Shown here: one piece after another, positions 1-8,279 of the stretch
Numbering within the stretch: the first letter of the stretch is position 1
How the letters are laid out: every line of letters begins with the position of its first letter
From: Cellulomonas phragmiteti
Lineage (GTDB): Bacteria > Actinomycetota > Actinomycetes > Actinomycetales > Cellulomonadaceae
Length of the DNA: 64,000 nucleotides
Direction of reading: 5' to 3'
Assembly: GCF_016862775.1 (NCBI RefSeq)
Contig: NZ_BONP01000015.1
Span: 33,106 to 97,105 of the forward strand
Translations under genes and position numbers: made by a program
Notes under the pieces: generated by a model
What the model was told of the DNA's origin: nothing
Databases searched by the model: none
Seen by the model: the letters and a program-made list of their open reading frames with translations, nothing else

Positions 1-1216
1 CCTCGCTGTACCACCAGGGGTAGACCCACTGCGTCGCGGCGGCGGCACCCAGCAGCCCGAGGGCGGAGCGGCCCCACCGCGGCGCCCCCAGCGCCAGCGC
101 CACCGCGACCGGGGGCGCCAGCCACGCCATGTACTGCGGGCTGCCCACCTTGTTGACGACGACCAGCACGAGGGTCAGCACGAACGTGCCGCGCAGCACG
201 ACCTCGAGGCGCGGCAGCTCCTCGGTCCAGAACCGCGGCCCGTGCTGCCGCCGGCGCCACCACAGCAGCCCGGTGACGGCGAGCACGGCCAGCGGCAGCA
301 GCGCCCCGAGGGCGTCGGCGGTGGCCTGCGTGCCCGGCCCGTGGATCTCGTAGGTGATGAGCACGAGGTCGAAGTCGCGTCGGATCGTCGGGGTCCACAG
401 CCCGGCGACCAGCCAGGGCGTCGCCGCCACGGCCTCGACCTGCAGGCCGCGGGTCTCCTGCTGGCGCACGAACGAGGCGACCTCCGCGCCCCCGCCGAGG
501 GCGACGACGGTGCCGACGACGACCGCGCACACGACCAGGCCCGGGACCACGACGTCCCGCCACGGCCGGCGCGCCGCGACGAGCAGCGGCAGGGCCGCGG
601 CGCCCGGGGCGACCTTGATCCACGCGGCCACGGTGACCAGCGCCGTCGCCGCCCGCGGGTGCCGCAGGGCGAGCAGCAGGGCCACGATGCTCAGCGGAGC
701 CGCCACGCCCTCGAGCCGGCCCATCGCGACCGGGCCGAGCAGCGCCGTGAACGCGAGCCACCACGTCGCGGCCAGGTGCCCGCGGGGTGCCCGCAGCAGC
801 AGCGCGACGGCCGCGGCGCCGAGCAGGGTGACGAGGACGCACCACGCCTCGGCGTACGGCGCCGCGTCCGTGACGCCCACGACCGCGGGCGCCAGGATCG
901 GCAGGAGCGCGCCGGCGGGGTAGACCCACGGCCCGTCGAGCACGGGCCACGTGCCCTCCGTCAGCCCTGCCTCGACCCACCGGCGGTACAGGTCGACGTC
1001 GGCGAACGAGCCGGCCATGGGGCCGGTGCCGAGGTGGGCCAGCCAGCCGTGCACCGCGGCGAACAGCAGCCAGACCAGCGTGGTCCGGCCGCCGCGGCTC
1101 GCGAGCAGGCGCGCGGCGGTCGTGCGCAGGGCGGTCCCGCCGCCGGTCGTGGCGGGGTCCGGGGCTCCGGGCAGGGCGGCCTCCGGGCGGTCGGCGGCGG
1201 GCGGGACGGCGCCAGA
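1..1216 (-). CDS. GT87-like polyprenol-phosphate-dependent membrane glycosyltransferase (3' end cut by window)
   Basis: The reverse strand stays open from a TAG at 1219-1217 to the left edge, so the C-terminus is missing. The product is strongly hydrophobic, with at least eight likely membrane helices. An early acidic loop (GSFADVDLYRRW) sits where GT-C enzymes such as PimE carry catalytic Asp. Later loops (MGRLEGVAAP, WIKVAPGAAAL, VNKVGSPQYMAWL) match the GT87/DUF2029 pattern. Such enzymes move mannose or another sugar from a polyprenyl-phosphate donor on the outer face of the membrane. The start is unresolved: no ATG or GTG follows the upstream stop closely, the first GTG is at 1054 and the first ATG at 1018. 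The length and the missing C-terminus prevent a substrate call. Confidence 0.72.
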
Positions 1217-1269
1217 CTAGGGGACGACGTCGCACGTCCGACACCCGGCCGCCCGGACCGGGGCACCGC

Positions 1270-1467
1270 TCAGATCGGGCGGACCGCCGGCTGGCCGACG
1301 CCCGGCACGCCGCCGAGCGCGGGCGGGAAGCCCGGTGCCGCCTCGGGCGCGTCGAGGATCTGGTCGACCTCGGCCGGGTCGGACTCCGGCGCGATCGGCG
1401 CGGTGGCCGCGACAGGGTCGGGCGCGTCGTCGGTCGGCGGGACGTCGGGGGTCGTCGGCTCGGTCAT
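1270..1467 (-). CDS. Small acidic Pro/Ala-rich hypothetical protein
   Basis: This is a 65-residue product, rich in Pro, Asp and Ala in its first half and ending in a Gly/Pro/Val tail (GGVPGVGQPAVRPI). No domain, signal peptide or membrane segment is visible. ATG at 1467 is preferred over the adjacent GTG at 1470 because AAGGAG lies six bases before the ATG. It is divergent from the permease at 1621, and the roughly 150 bases between them must hold both promoters. No function is proposed. Confidence 0.55.
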   Translation of the reverse strand: MTEPTTPDVPPTDDAPDPVAATAPIAPESDPAEVDQILDAPEAAPGFPPALGGVPGVGQPAVRPI

Positions 1468-1620
1468 CACGTGCTCCTTCGCCTCGGGTCCAGAGGGTCA
1501 ACGGTCGCACGTCCGGCGGCGTCCCGCTCGTCGCCGTCGTGCCGCGGACGTCGGTCCCTCCCGCGCGACCCCCGGGGTCGCTACCCTCGCGTCGGCGACC
1601 ACACGCGACGAGGAGCAGAC

Positions 1621-2958
1621 ATGAGCGGCTGGGGCTGGACCGTGCACGGTGACGGACGGACGGTGCCGCCCGGTGAGGTGGTGGCGCCCGAGGAGCGGCT
1701 CGCGTGGGGGCGCACCGTCGGCATCGGCATGCAGCACGTCGTCGCGATGTTCGGTGCGACGTTCCTCGTGCCGCTCATCACCGGGTTCTCCCCGCAGACG
1801 ACGCTGTTCTTCTCCGCGCTGGGCACCGCGCTGTTCCTCGTGGTGACGCGCAACCGGCTGCCCAGCTACCTCGGCTCCAGCTTCGCGTTCATCGCCCCGG
1901 TGATGGCGGCCACGGCCAGCGGCGGCGAGTCGGTCGCCGTGGGGGGCATCCTCGTCACCGGCGTCGCGCTGTTCGTCGTGGGCGTCGTCGCGCACGTGGC
2001 CGGCACGCGGTGGATCGACGTGCTGATGCCGCCGGTGGTGACCGGCACGATCGTCGCGCTCATCGGCTTCAACCTCGCGCCCGCCGCGTGGGGCTCGTGC
2101 GGCGATGACGGCACGTGCTCGGGGTTCCGCGCCGCGCCCGTCACCGCGACCGTCACGCTGCTCGCGATCGTCCTGGTCACGGTGCTGTTCCGCGGCATCC
2201 TGGGGCGGCTGTCGATCCTGGTCGGCGTGCTCGTCGGGTACGGCGTCGCGCTGCTGCGCGGCGAGGTGCAGCTCGACGCCGTGCGCGAGGCCGCGTGGGT
2301 GGGGCTGCCGCCGTTCGTCGCGCCGACGTTCGACGTGGGCGTCCTCGGGCTCTTCCTGCCCGTCGTCCTGGTCCTCGTCGCGGAGAACGTGGGGCACGTG
2401 AAGTCCGTGGCGGCGATGACGGGCAAGGACCTCGACCCGTACGTGGGCCGCGCGCTCATGGCCGACGGCCTGGCGACGACGCTCGCCGGCACCGGCGGCG
2501 GGTCCGGCACGACGACGTACGCGGAGAACATCGGCGTCATGGCCGCCTCCCGCGTGTACTCGACGGCGGCGTACTGGGTCGCGGCCGCGACCGCGCTCGT
2601 GCTGGCGCTGTCCCCGAAGTTCGGTGCCGTGGTCGCGACGATCCCCGCGGGGGTGCTCGGCGGCGCGGCGGCCGTGCTGTACGGGATGATCGGGCTGCTC
2701 GGCGCGCGGATCTGGGTGCAGAACCGGGTCGACTTCTCCGCACCCGTCAACCTCATGCCGGCGGCGGTCGCGCTCATCGTCGGCATCGCCAACTTCACGT
2801 GGGACGCCGGTGACCTGCGGTTCGAGGGCATCGCGATCGGCACGGCGGTGGCGATCGGGCTCTACCACCTCATGCGGGGCATCGCGCTGTGGCGCGGCAC
2901 GCACGACGAGCCGGCGACGCCCGCGTCGGTGCCCGGGGGCGACGAGCTGGAGCGCTGA
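1621..2958 (+). CDS. Uracil/xanthine permease, NCS2 family
   Basis: This 445-residue nucleobase:proton symporter is of the UraA/RutG type and would import uracil or xanthine. The N-terminal GMQHVVAMFGATFLVPLITG matches the first NCS2 helices. The SSFAFIAPV stretch and DGLATTLAGTGGGSGTTTYA followed by ENIGVMAASRVYS match the substrate-binding and half-helix region of UraA. About twelve to fourteen hydrophobic segments are visible and the length is normal for the family. ATG at 1621 is chosen because GAGGAG precedes it by a few bases, although the frame is open further upstream. Uracil is more likely than xanthine because of the TTYAENIGV motif, but the sequence alone does not settle this. Confidence 0.9.
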   Translation: MSGWGWTVHGDGRTVPPGEVVAPEERLAWGRTVGIGMQHVVAMFGATFLVPLITGFSPQTTLFFSALGTALFLVVTRNRLPSYLGSSFAFIAPVMAATASGGESVAVGGILVTGVALFVVGVVAHVAGTRWIDVLMPPVVTGTIVALIGFNLAPAAWGSCGDDGTCSGFRAAPVTATVTLLAIVLVTVLFRGILGRLSILVGVLVGYGVALLRGEVQLDAVREAAWVGLPPFVAPTFDVGVLGLFLPVVLVLVAENVGHVKSVAAMTGKDLDPYVGRALMADGLATTLAGTGGGSGTTTYAENIGVMAASRVYSTAAYWVAAATALVLALSPKFGAVVATIPAGVLGGAAAVLYGMIGLLGARIWVQNRVDFSAPVNLMPAAVALIVGIANFTWDAGDLRFEGIAIGTAVAIGLYHLMRGIALWRGTHDEPATPASVPGGDELER

Positions 2959-2968
2959 GGCGGGGCCG

Positions 2969-3655
2969 TCAGCCCTCGGCGGGCTGCTCCTCGGCCGGCT
3001 GCTCCTCGGCGGGCTGCTCCTCGGCGGGCTGCTCGGCGGCGGGCTCCTCGGGAGCCGCGACGGGGGCGGTCATCTCCGCGAACGGGATGCACCCCTCCGG
3101 GCCGACCAGCGGTGCCGCCGGGTCCAGCGCGACCTGGTCCTGGGGGACCAGCCCGGCGTAGTCGCCGCCCACGATGAAGTCGACCAGCCCGGTCTCGCGC
3201 GCGTCGTTCTGCAGGACCGCGTCGGGCACGTACGCGTGCAGCGTGTACGCGGCGGCGCTGCCCGCGGCGCCGTAGATGATGCGCCCGGCACCGGTGACCG
3301 GCGACGGCGCGTTCTCGGTGACGCCGATGACGAAGCCGCGCTCGGCCAGCTGCGTCGCGGTCGTGCCGGCCAGGCCCGCGATGCCCGCGCCGTTGTAGAC
3401 GTCGACGGTGATCTGCGACGTCGCCAGCGGCAGCGCGCCCTCGGGCGGGCAGTACGTGCGGACGGCGGCGACGTCGACCGTCGGCTTCGCCGAGAACTCC
3501 CGCTCGAGGAACGGCAGCGACAGGCTGTCGGTGTACAGGGCGGCGGCCCCGAGGCCGGCCACCGCGAGCACGGCGAGCAGCACGCCGAACACGACGGCCT
3601 GCCGCTCGTGCATGTGCCGACGCCGCAGCGCGCGCGCCCGGTCGTGGTCGCTCAC
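2969..3655 (-). CDS. LytR C-terminal (LytR_C) domain protein, membrane anchored
   Basis: The 228-residue product has a short basic cytoplasmic tail, one transmembrane helix (about residues 20-42) and an extracytoplasmic LytR_C-like domain (about 75-165) with the hallmark VDVYNGAGIAGLAGTTATQL. It ends in a tandem PAEEQ repeat of five-residue units, 3003-3050 on the + strand. In other proteins LytR_C accompanies LytR-CpsA-Psr ligases, but here it stands alone, so a cell-envelope accessory role is inferred only. The start is GTG at 3655, 37 bases after the gene at 3693-3989, so the two are probably cotranscribed. ATG at 3613 is an alternative start. Confidence 0.75.
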   Translation of the reverse strand: MSDHDRARALRRRHMHERQAVVFGVLLAVLAVAGLGAAALYTDSLSLPFLEREFSAKPTVDVAAVRTYCPPEGALPLATSQITVDVYNGAGIAGLAGTTATQLAERGFVIGVTENAPSPVTGAGRIIYGAAGSAAAYTLHAYVPDAVLQNDARETGLVDFIVGGDYAGLVPQDQVALDPAAPLVGPEGCIPFAEMTAPVAAPEEPAAEQPAEEQPAEEQPAEEQPAEG

Positions 3656-3692
3656 CAGGTCCAGCCCTTCACCGTCGTGCGGCCCGCCGCGC

Positions 3693-3989
3693 TCACGTCA
3701 GCACCAGCACCCGCGCGTGCAGCAGCGCCCGCTGGTGCAGGGCCGCACGCACGGCACGGTGCAGCCCGTCCTCCAGGTACATGATCCCCTTGTGCTCGAC
3801 GACGTGGGCGAACAGGTCGCCGTAGAACGTCGAGTCCTCGGCCAGCAGGGCCTCGAGGTCCAGGGTGCGCTTGGTCGTCACGAGCTCGTCGAGCCGCACC
3901 TGACGCGGTGGCACGTCCGACCACTGCGCGGGGGTCGTCAGCCCGTGGTCCGGGTACGGGCGCCCCTCGCCCACCGCCTTGAAGATCAC
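3693..3989 (-). CDS. Conserved small actinobacterial protein of unknown function
   Basis: This 98-residue soluble protein starts VIFKAVGEGRPYPDHG and contains PPRQVRLDELVTTKRTLDL, AEDSTFYGDLFAHVVEHKG and LEDGLHRAVRAALHQRALLHARV. The whole sequence looks conserved and globular. I recall similar proteins next to LytR_C genes in related genera but cannot assign a fold or activity. GTG at 3989 is chosen because the -10 box TACACT (3996-4001 reverse) ends six bases before it, so the mRNA is probably leaderless. The longer reading upstream would run through this promoter. Automatic labels as a VapB-type antitoxin would be unsupported here because no toxin partner is visible. Confidence 0.7.
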   Translation of the reverse strand: MIFKAVGEGRPYPDHGLTTPAQWSDVPPRQVRLDELVTTKRTLDLEALLAEDSTFYGDLFAHVVEHKGIMYLEDGLHRAVRAALHQRALLHARVLVLT

Positions 3990-4128
3990 GGGCCGAGTGT
4001 AGAGGGTGCCCCGCCCGCAACCCCGGACCGTCCGCGCCACACCCCCCGAGTCCACCCGCCCGCGCACCCCGGTCGGGCCGCCCGGGTGAACGGTCGGGCG
4101 GCGCCGGGGCGACCGGCAGGGCTGTGGG

Positions 4129-4134
4129 TACAGT
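4129..4134 (+). promoter_or_regulatory. -10 box TACAGT setting a leaderless start at 4142
   Basis: TACAGT is followed after seven bases by the ATG at 4142. It overlaps a GTG at 4124 in the same frame and so rules that GTG out as the likely start. Confidence 0.55.
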
Positions 4135-4141
4135 CGCCCGC

Positions 4142-4768
4142 ATGCCGTCGCTGTACGCGCTCAAGCCCTGGTACACCCGGCGGCTGCACCGGTTCGTCCA
4201 CGGCGCCGTGGCCCGTGGCACGTCGCCCGACGTCTTCACGGCGGTCGGTGTCGCCGGCGCGGCGCTCGCCGGGGCCGCGATCGCGCTCGGCTGGTGGCCG
4301 GTGGCCCTCGTGATGCTGGCGGTGCGGCTCGCGGGCGCGAACCTCGACGGCGCCGTCGCCCGCGCCCGGGGCGTCACCCGGCCCTGGGGGTTCGTGCTCA
4401 ACGAGCTGGGGGACCGCGCGTCGGACCTGCTGATGTGGGCGGGGCTGGCGGTCCTGGCCGTGCGGACCGGCGGGGACGCCGTCGCCGGCCTCACGCCGCT
4501 GGCGTGGGTGCTCGTGGCCGCCGCCGCGGCGACCCTGCCGACGTTCGTGTCCTTGGCGGGGGCCGGTGCCGGCGCGCCGCGGCTCAACGGCGGACCGGTC
4601 GGCAAGACCGAGCGGTGCGCGTTCGCGGTGCTCGCGGCCGCCGTGCCCGGTCTGCTGCCGGGCGTGGCCCTCGTGCTGGTCGTCGGGTCGGTGCTCACCG
4701 CGGCCGTGCGGGCGCGGCGCGTCCACCGCCTGCTGGCGGGTGCGCGGCCCGTCGGGTCCGGCGCGTGA
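4142..4768 (+). CDS. CDP-alcohol phosphatidyltransferase family protein, YnbA-like variant
   Basis: The 208-residue integral membrane protein resembles enzymes that join a CDP-activated lipid to an alcohol. The CDP-OH-P signature is recognisable but altered. It reads NLDGAVAR, then about twelve residues, then LNELGDRASD, so the first Asp of the usual DxxDGxxAR is Ala and the usual Gly before the third Asp is Asn. The last two Asp are kept. As I recall, E. coli YnbA shows the same kind of change and is also followed by a CdsA-like gene. The stop overlaps the next start (GTGA), so it is the first gene of a three-gene phospholipid operon. The alcohol substrate cannot be read from the sequence. 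Confidence 0.8.
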   Translation: MPSLYALKPWYTRRLHRFVHGAVARGTSPDVFTAVGVAGAALAGAAIALGWWPVALVMLAVRLAGANLDGAVARARGVTRPWGFVLNELGDRASDLLMWAGLAVLAVRTGGDAVAGLTPLAWVLVAAAAATLPTFVSLAGAGAGAPRLNGGPVGKTERCAFAVLAAAVPGLLPGVALVLVVGSVLTAAVRARRVHRLLAGARPVGSGA

Positions 4769-5700
4769 CACCCGACCCGACGCAGCGCCCCGGGGTCCTC
4801 GACCCGCTGGCGGCGTGGACCGGGCTGGACCGGACCGCGTACGCGCTCGACGTCCGGCTCGGCGGGTGGCACCTCGACCTCGACGGCCGCGCCGTGTTCC
4901 TCCTCGCGCTCACCGCCGCGATCCTCACGGTTGCGGCCGTCCCCGTCCTCCTCTCGCGCCGGCCCGAGCTGCGGCGGCGCTGGACGACGTGGGCGCTGAT
5001 CCTGCCGGTCATCGGCATCCCGATGTGGCTCGGACCGGGCCCGACGGCCCTGCTCGCGGCGCTGCTGGCGCTGCAGGCCGTGCGGGAGTTCGCGACCATG
5101 ACCCGCCTGCCGCGGCCGGAGACGGCGATCCTGCTGGTGCTCGCGGTGGCGTACCCGCTCGCGGCGTGGCTCGACCCCGGCCTGCTCGCGCTCGTGCCGC
5201 TGGTCGCGCTGCTGTGCGCGGTGCCCGCGGTGCTCGCGGGCGACGCCGACCGCGGCGTCGAGCGGGCCACGGGCGCGGCGTTCGGGTCGATCTGGCTGTG
5301 CTGGTCGCTCGCGCACCTCGTGCTGGTCGGGTCCGACGCGTTCCTGCTCTGCTTCGCGGCCGCGGCGACCGACGTGGCGGCGTGGTGCGGCGGGCAGGGC
5401 CTCCGGCGGTTCGCGTGGGCGCGCCGGCCCCTGTCGCCGCTGAGCCCGAACAAGACGGTCGGTGGTCTGGTGGGTGCGGCCGTCGGTGGCACGATCGTCC
5501 TGCTCGTCCTCGGTGCGTTCTCGGCCGGTCTGGTGGTGGCGGTGGTCCTCGGCGGCGTGGGAGGTGACCTGGTGGAGTCGATGGTGAAGCGACGCGCGGG
5601 CGTCAAGGACGCGGGCACGTGGCTGCCCGGGTTCGGCGGGCTGCTCGACCGGGTCGACTCGCTGCTGCTCGTCCTGCCGCTGGCCTGGGTGCTCGCGTGA
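4765..5700 (+). CDS. Phosphatidate cytidylyltransferase-like protein (CdsA/YnbB type)
   Basis: This 311-residue polytopic membrane protein belongs to the family that makes CDP-diacylglycerol from CTP and phosphatidate. The C-terminal signature is clear: SPNKTVGG, then KRRAGVKDAG followed by LPGFGGLLDRVDS. CdsA normally has PGHGG; here the His is Phe, a difference worth noting. The start is GTG at 4765, overlapping the previous stop by four bases, and the stop overlaps the following acyltransferase start in the same way. Since housekeeping cdsA normally sits with frr/pyrH, this is probably a second, specialised copy that supplies the CDP-lipid for its upstream neighbour. Confidence 0.85.
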   Translation: MTPDPTQRPGVLDPLAAWTGLDRTAYALDVRLGGWHLDLDGRAVFLLALTAAILTVAAVPVLLSRRPELRRRWTTWALILPVIGIPMWLGPGPTALLAALLALQAVREFATMTRLPRPETAILLVLAVAYPLAAWLDPGLLALVPLVALLCAVPAVLAGDADRGVERATGAAFGSIWLCWSLAHLVLVGSDAFLLCFAAAATDVAAWCGGQGLRRFAWARRPLSPLSPNKTVGGLVGAAVGGTIVLLVLGAFSAGLVVAVVLGGVGGDLVESMVKRRAGVKDAGTWLPGFGGLLDRVDSLLLVLPLAWVLA

Positions 5701-6971
5701 GCGCGGACGCCCCCGCGGAGGAGGCCGGGCAGGCCCACGGGCACGCACCGGCGGAGACGTTCCAGCGGCTCCGCCGCCGCGTCGGGCTGCCGCCGGGCTT
5801 CAACCTGGCCGGGGCCGTGCGGCACGTGGCGTGGCGCACGGCGTTCCACCTCGTGGGGGGCTTCCGCGTCGTGGGGTCGGCGCCCTACGAGGCGATGGTC
5901 GTCGTCGCCAACCACTCGTCCCACGCGGACACCCCGGCGCTCATCGCCGCGTTCCCCGCCCCTTACAAGCCGGTCGTGGTGGCGGCGGGCGACTACTGGT
6001 TCGACACGCCGTGGAAGGCGCGGGCGCTGAAGCTCGCGATCGGCGCCGTGCCGGTGCGCCGGCACGGCGGCGGCGGGTACGACTCGCTCATCGAGGGCGC
6101 CACGCAGGTGCTCGGCAGCGGGTCGAGCCTGCTGGTGTTCCCCGAGGGCACGCGCTCGACCGACGGCCGGCTGGGCCGGTTCCGCAGCGGGGCGCTGCGC
6201 ATCGCGCAGGAGTTCGACGTGCCGATCCTGCCGGTGGCGGTCGTCGGCACGGGTGACCTGCTGGCGAAGAAGGGGCGTCTGACGCCTGGGCCCGTGGAGG
6301 TGCGCGTCGGGCACCCGGTGGACCCGCACGAGCTCACCGACATGGCCCCGCTCGTCGCGCAGATCGAGGGGATGCTCGCAGCCGGCCCCGCGGTGCCCTC
6401 GCGCTCGCGGACCTGGCGCGTGCTGCGCAACGTCATGTCCGGGCCCGCCGGGATGGTCGGTGCGGTCGCGTGGGGGTTCGCCGAGGCCGTCAGCCTGCCG
6501 GTCACCTCGGAGATGTACCTCGTGCTCGTCGCCGCGTCGCACCCGCGCCGCGTCCTGCCCGCGGCCGGGTGCCTCGCCGTCGGGTCCGTCGCGGGGGTGC
6601 TGGTCACGCGCGCGCTCACGGCCCGCGGGCAGCAGCCGCCCGCGCCGCTGACGACCCGGGCGATGCGCGAGCGCGCGGCGCTCGACCTCGCGGTCGACGG
6701 CGCCCGCGGCATCTGGCGGCAGGCCCTCAACGGCGTGCCGGTCAAGGTGTACGCGGCGGCGGCAGGTGCGGCGGGCGTGCCCGCGGCCCCGCTGGCCGTG
6801 CACGCGCTCGGCGCGCGGGGTGCGCGCTCGCTGGCGGTCGGTGCGGCGGTCGGGGTGGCGGCCGGTGCCACCGCCCCGGTGCTGCGCCGGTTCTACGGGC
6901 CGTACCTGGTGGGCGCGGGCGTGACCTTCGCGGTGGGCCTGGCCGCCGTCGTGCGGCGCTGGAGCCGCTGA
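5697..6971 (+). CDS. 1-acylglycerol-3-phosphate acyltransferase (PlsC) domain with C-terminal membrane extension
   Basis: The 424-residue product starts at GTG 5697, overlapping the CdsA-like stop. Residues about 40-235 form a PlsC-type acyltransferase with the catalytic NHSSHAD (HX4D) motif and the phosphate-binding FPEGTRST motif. The rest, from about residue 245, is a hydrophobic region of roughly 180 residues with repeated small-residue helices, which PlsC proteins usually lack. The extension has several likely transmembrane segments and ends with FYGPYLVGAGVTFAVGLAAV. It probably acylates a lysophospholipid or a related alcohol in the same pathway as its two operon partners. The role of the C-terminal domain is unknown. 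Confidence 0.85.
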   Translation: MSADAPAEEAGQAHGHAPAETFQRLRRRVGLPPGFNLAGAVRHVAWRTAFHLVGGFRVVGSAPYEAMVVVANHSSHADTPALIAAFPAPYKPVVVAAGDYWFDTPWKARALKLAIGAVPVRRHGGGGYDSLIEGATQVLGSGSSLLVFPEGTRSTDGRLGRFRSGALRIAQEFDVPILPVAVVGTGDLLAKKGRLTPGPVEVRVGHPVDPHELTDMAPLVAQIEGMLAAGPAVPSRSRTWRVLRNVMSGPAGMVGAVAWGFAEAVSLPVTSEMYLVLVAASHPRRVLPAAGCLAVGSVAGVLVTRALTARGQQPPAPLTTRAMRERAALDLAVDGARGIWRQALNGVPVKVYAAAAGAAGVPAAPLAVHALGARGARSLAVGAAVGVAAGATAPVLRRFYGPYLVGAGVTFAVGLAAVVRRWSR

Positions 6972-7006
6972 CCGCGCGCCGCGTCGGTCCCGCCGCGGCG
7001 GTCAGC
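6967..7006. terminator. Possible bidirectional hairpin between convergent genes
   Basis: Nine-base arms GCTGACCGC and GCGGTCAGC face each other across 22 bases and span both stop codons of the convergent genes. No T-tract is present, so termination is plausible but weakly supported. Confidence 0.3.
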
Positions 7007-7754
7007 CGCCCTGGCGCACGACGAGGACGGCGACGGTGACGACCGCCGCGAGGCCCGCGACATGCAGAGCGGTGGTCCGCAGGGCGAGCCGGCGCGCGTC
7101 GCGCCGGGCCGCGACGGTGACGGCCTCGCGGTCCGCGCCCGGCGCCAGCACCGGGTCCGTCGGCACGGGGCGCCGCGCCCACGTGACGGCCGTCGCGGCG
7201 AGGACGAGGCCGGCGACGACGGTGACGGGCGCCGCGGGCCACGTCGCGACGTGCCACCCGCGTCCCAGCCACACGAGGCCGATCTGCGCGCCCGTCACCG
7301 CCAGGCACACGAGCCAGATCCGCCAGAACGGGCTGGCGATGAGGTAGCGCAGCACGGCCGTGCCGTGGCGCTGCACGACGAACGGCAGGACGACGGCGGA
7401 CGCCGCCAGCGCGAGCAGGCCGCCGGTGACGGTGACCGTGCCGTCGCTCAGCCAGGACACCAGGCCGTCGACCCCGGCGATGAGCACGGGACCCCCCACC
7501 GCGATCGGCAGCATGTCCCGCGGGTCGTCCGGCGTCGGGCGGGCCGCCGTCTGGGCGAGCGTCGCGGCGTACCGGGCGGGGTCGCCGAACGCCTCCTCGG
7601 CGGTGGTGCCCGCGTCGACGACGTGCGACTCGACCTCGGTGAGCGCGTCGCCGATCACGTCGCCCGGGACGTCGCGCAGCCGCAGCTCGACCACGAAGTC
7701 GTCGACCCACGCGGCGTCGACGTGGGGGGCGATGTCGGTCGGTTCGGTGCTCAT
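7002..7754 (-). CDS. PadR-linked integral membrane protein (DUF1700-like)
   Basis: The product has 250 residues. The first 80 are soluble and helical (VDDFVVELRLRDVPGDVIGDALTEVESHV, quoted here in two parts: VDDFVVELRLRDVPG and DVIGDALTEVESHV). Such a domain is typical of proteins encoded directly after PadR regulators. Five or so transmembrane helices follow, ending near VVTVAVLVVRQGG. The start ATG at 7754 overlaps the PadR stop (ATGA), so the two genes are translationally coupled. The soluble domain is often an interaction module and the protein may act with the regulator as a membrane sensor, but this is inference from context. Confidence 0.7.
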   Translation of the reverse strand: MSTEPTDIAPHVDAAWVDDFVVELRLRDVPGDVIGDALTEVESHVVDAGTTAEEAFGDPARYAATLAQTAARPTPDDPRDMLPIAVGGPVLIAGVDGLVSWLSDGTVTVTGGLLALAASAVVLPFVVQRHGTAVLRYLIASPFWRIWLVCLAVTGAQIGLVWLGRGWHVATWPAAPVTVVAGLVLAATAVTWARRPVPTDPVLAPGADREAVTVAARRDARRLALRTTALHVAGLAAVVTVAVLVVRQGG

Positions 7755-8134
7755 GACGTGCTCCCCGGGGTCGTGACGAACGTCTGGGTCAGGTCGGCGA
7801 AGCGCGCCCAGCGCGCCGCCTCGTCGTGCAGGTGGGTGCGGCCGGCGTCGGTCAGGGCGTAGTACTTGCGACCGGGGCCGCCCGCGCCGGGCCGCCACTC
7901 CTCGGTGAGCAGCCCGGCGGCGTGCAGCCGGCCGAGCAGCGGGTAGAGGGTGCCGCCCTTGATCTCGCCGAGGCCGGCGGCCGCGAGCCGCTGGGAGATG
8001 TCGTAGCCGTACGTCGGGCCGTCGGCCAGCACGCGCAGCGCGCACAGCGACAGGACGCCGCGCAGCCACTCGCCGGGCCAGTCGGCGGCGGGCACCACGA
8101 CCGACGCGTCGGTGGCGGGGGTCGTGGCGGGCAT
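7751..8134 (-). CDS. PadR family transcriptional regulator
   Basis: The 127-residue DNA-binding repressor has a PadR winged helix at about residues 25-100. Diagnostic elements are LRGVLSLCALRVLADG, TYGYDISQRL, the wing motif IKGGTLYPLLGRLHAAGLL and PGRKYYALTDAG. The start is ATG 8134: TACTGT ends six bases upstream, so the transcript is probably leaderless. A longer reading to 8197 would cross that promoter. An imperfect dyad (8137-8161) covers the promoter and suggests autorepression. It is coupled by ATGA to the membrane protein gene downstream. Confidence 0.87.
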   Translation of the reverse strand: MPATTPATDASVVVPAADWPGEWLRGVLSLCALRVLADGPTYGYDISQRLAAAGLGEIKGGTLYPLLGRLHAAGLLTEEWRPGAGGPGRKYYALTDAGRTHLHDEAARWARFADLTQTFVTTPGSTS

Positions 8135-8136
8135 GG

Positions 8137-8161
8137 CTAGACAGTACGGCTGACTAGATAG
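8137..8161. promoter_or_regulatory. Imperfect dyad over the padR promoter, candidate autorepressor operator
   Basis: CTAGACAGT and ACTAGATAG are related by imperfect twofold symmetry (six of nine positions) around a seven-base centre and cover the TACTGT -10 box of the PadR gene. Confidence 0.4.
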
Positions 8162-8212
8162 GCACGCAACCCACCCGCGGGGGACGCCGCGGGACATGCT
8201 CGGGAGACAGGC

Positions 8213-8247
8213 GAAGGGCGCCCCGACCAGTGGTCGGGGCGCCCTTC
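8213..8247 (-). terminator. Strong hairpin downstream of the cold-shock gene
   Basis: GAAGGGCGCCCCGACC pairs perfectly with GGTCGGGGCGCCCTTC across a three-base loop, 33 bases after the cold-shock stop. It has no clear T-tract, which is usual for terminators in GC-rich actinobacteria. Confidence 0.75.
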
Positions 8248-8279
8248 GGTGAGCCCGTGGGGCTCGGTGAGCTCGTCGC

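Noticed and set aside
242..1624. A 460-residue plus-strand frame at the left end
   Set aside because: It is antisense to the GT87-like gene. The opposite strand reads as a polytopic membrane protein with family motifs.
3693..3989. VapB-type antitoxin
   Set aside because: No toxin gene or known antitoxin DNA-binding motif is visible, so only a conserved unknown protein is reported.
4124..4141. GTG 4124 as start of the CDP-alcohol transferase gene
   Set aside because: It overlaps the TACAGT -10 box, and ATG 4142 has the standard leaderless spacing.
3652..5748. A 698-residue minus-strand frame over the phospholipid operon
   Set aside because: It is antisense to two genes with clear motifs, and its product is Arg/His/Pro-rich without any fold signature.
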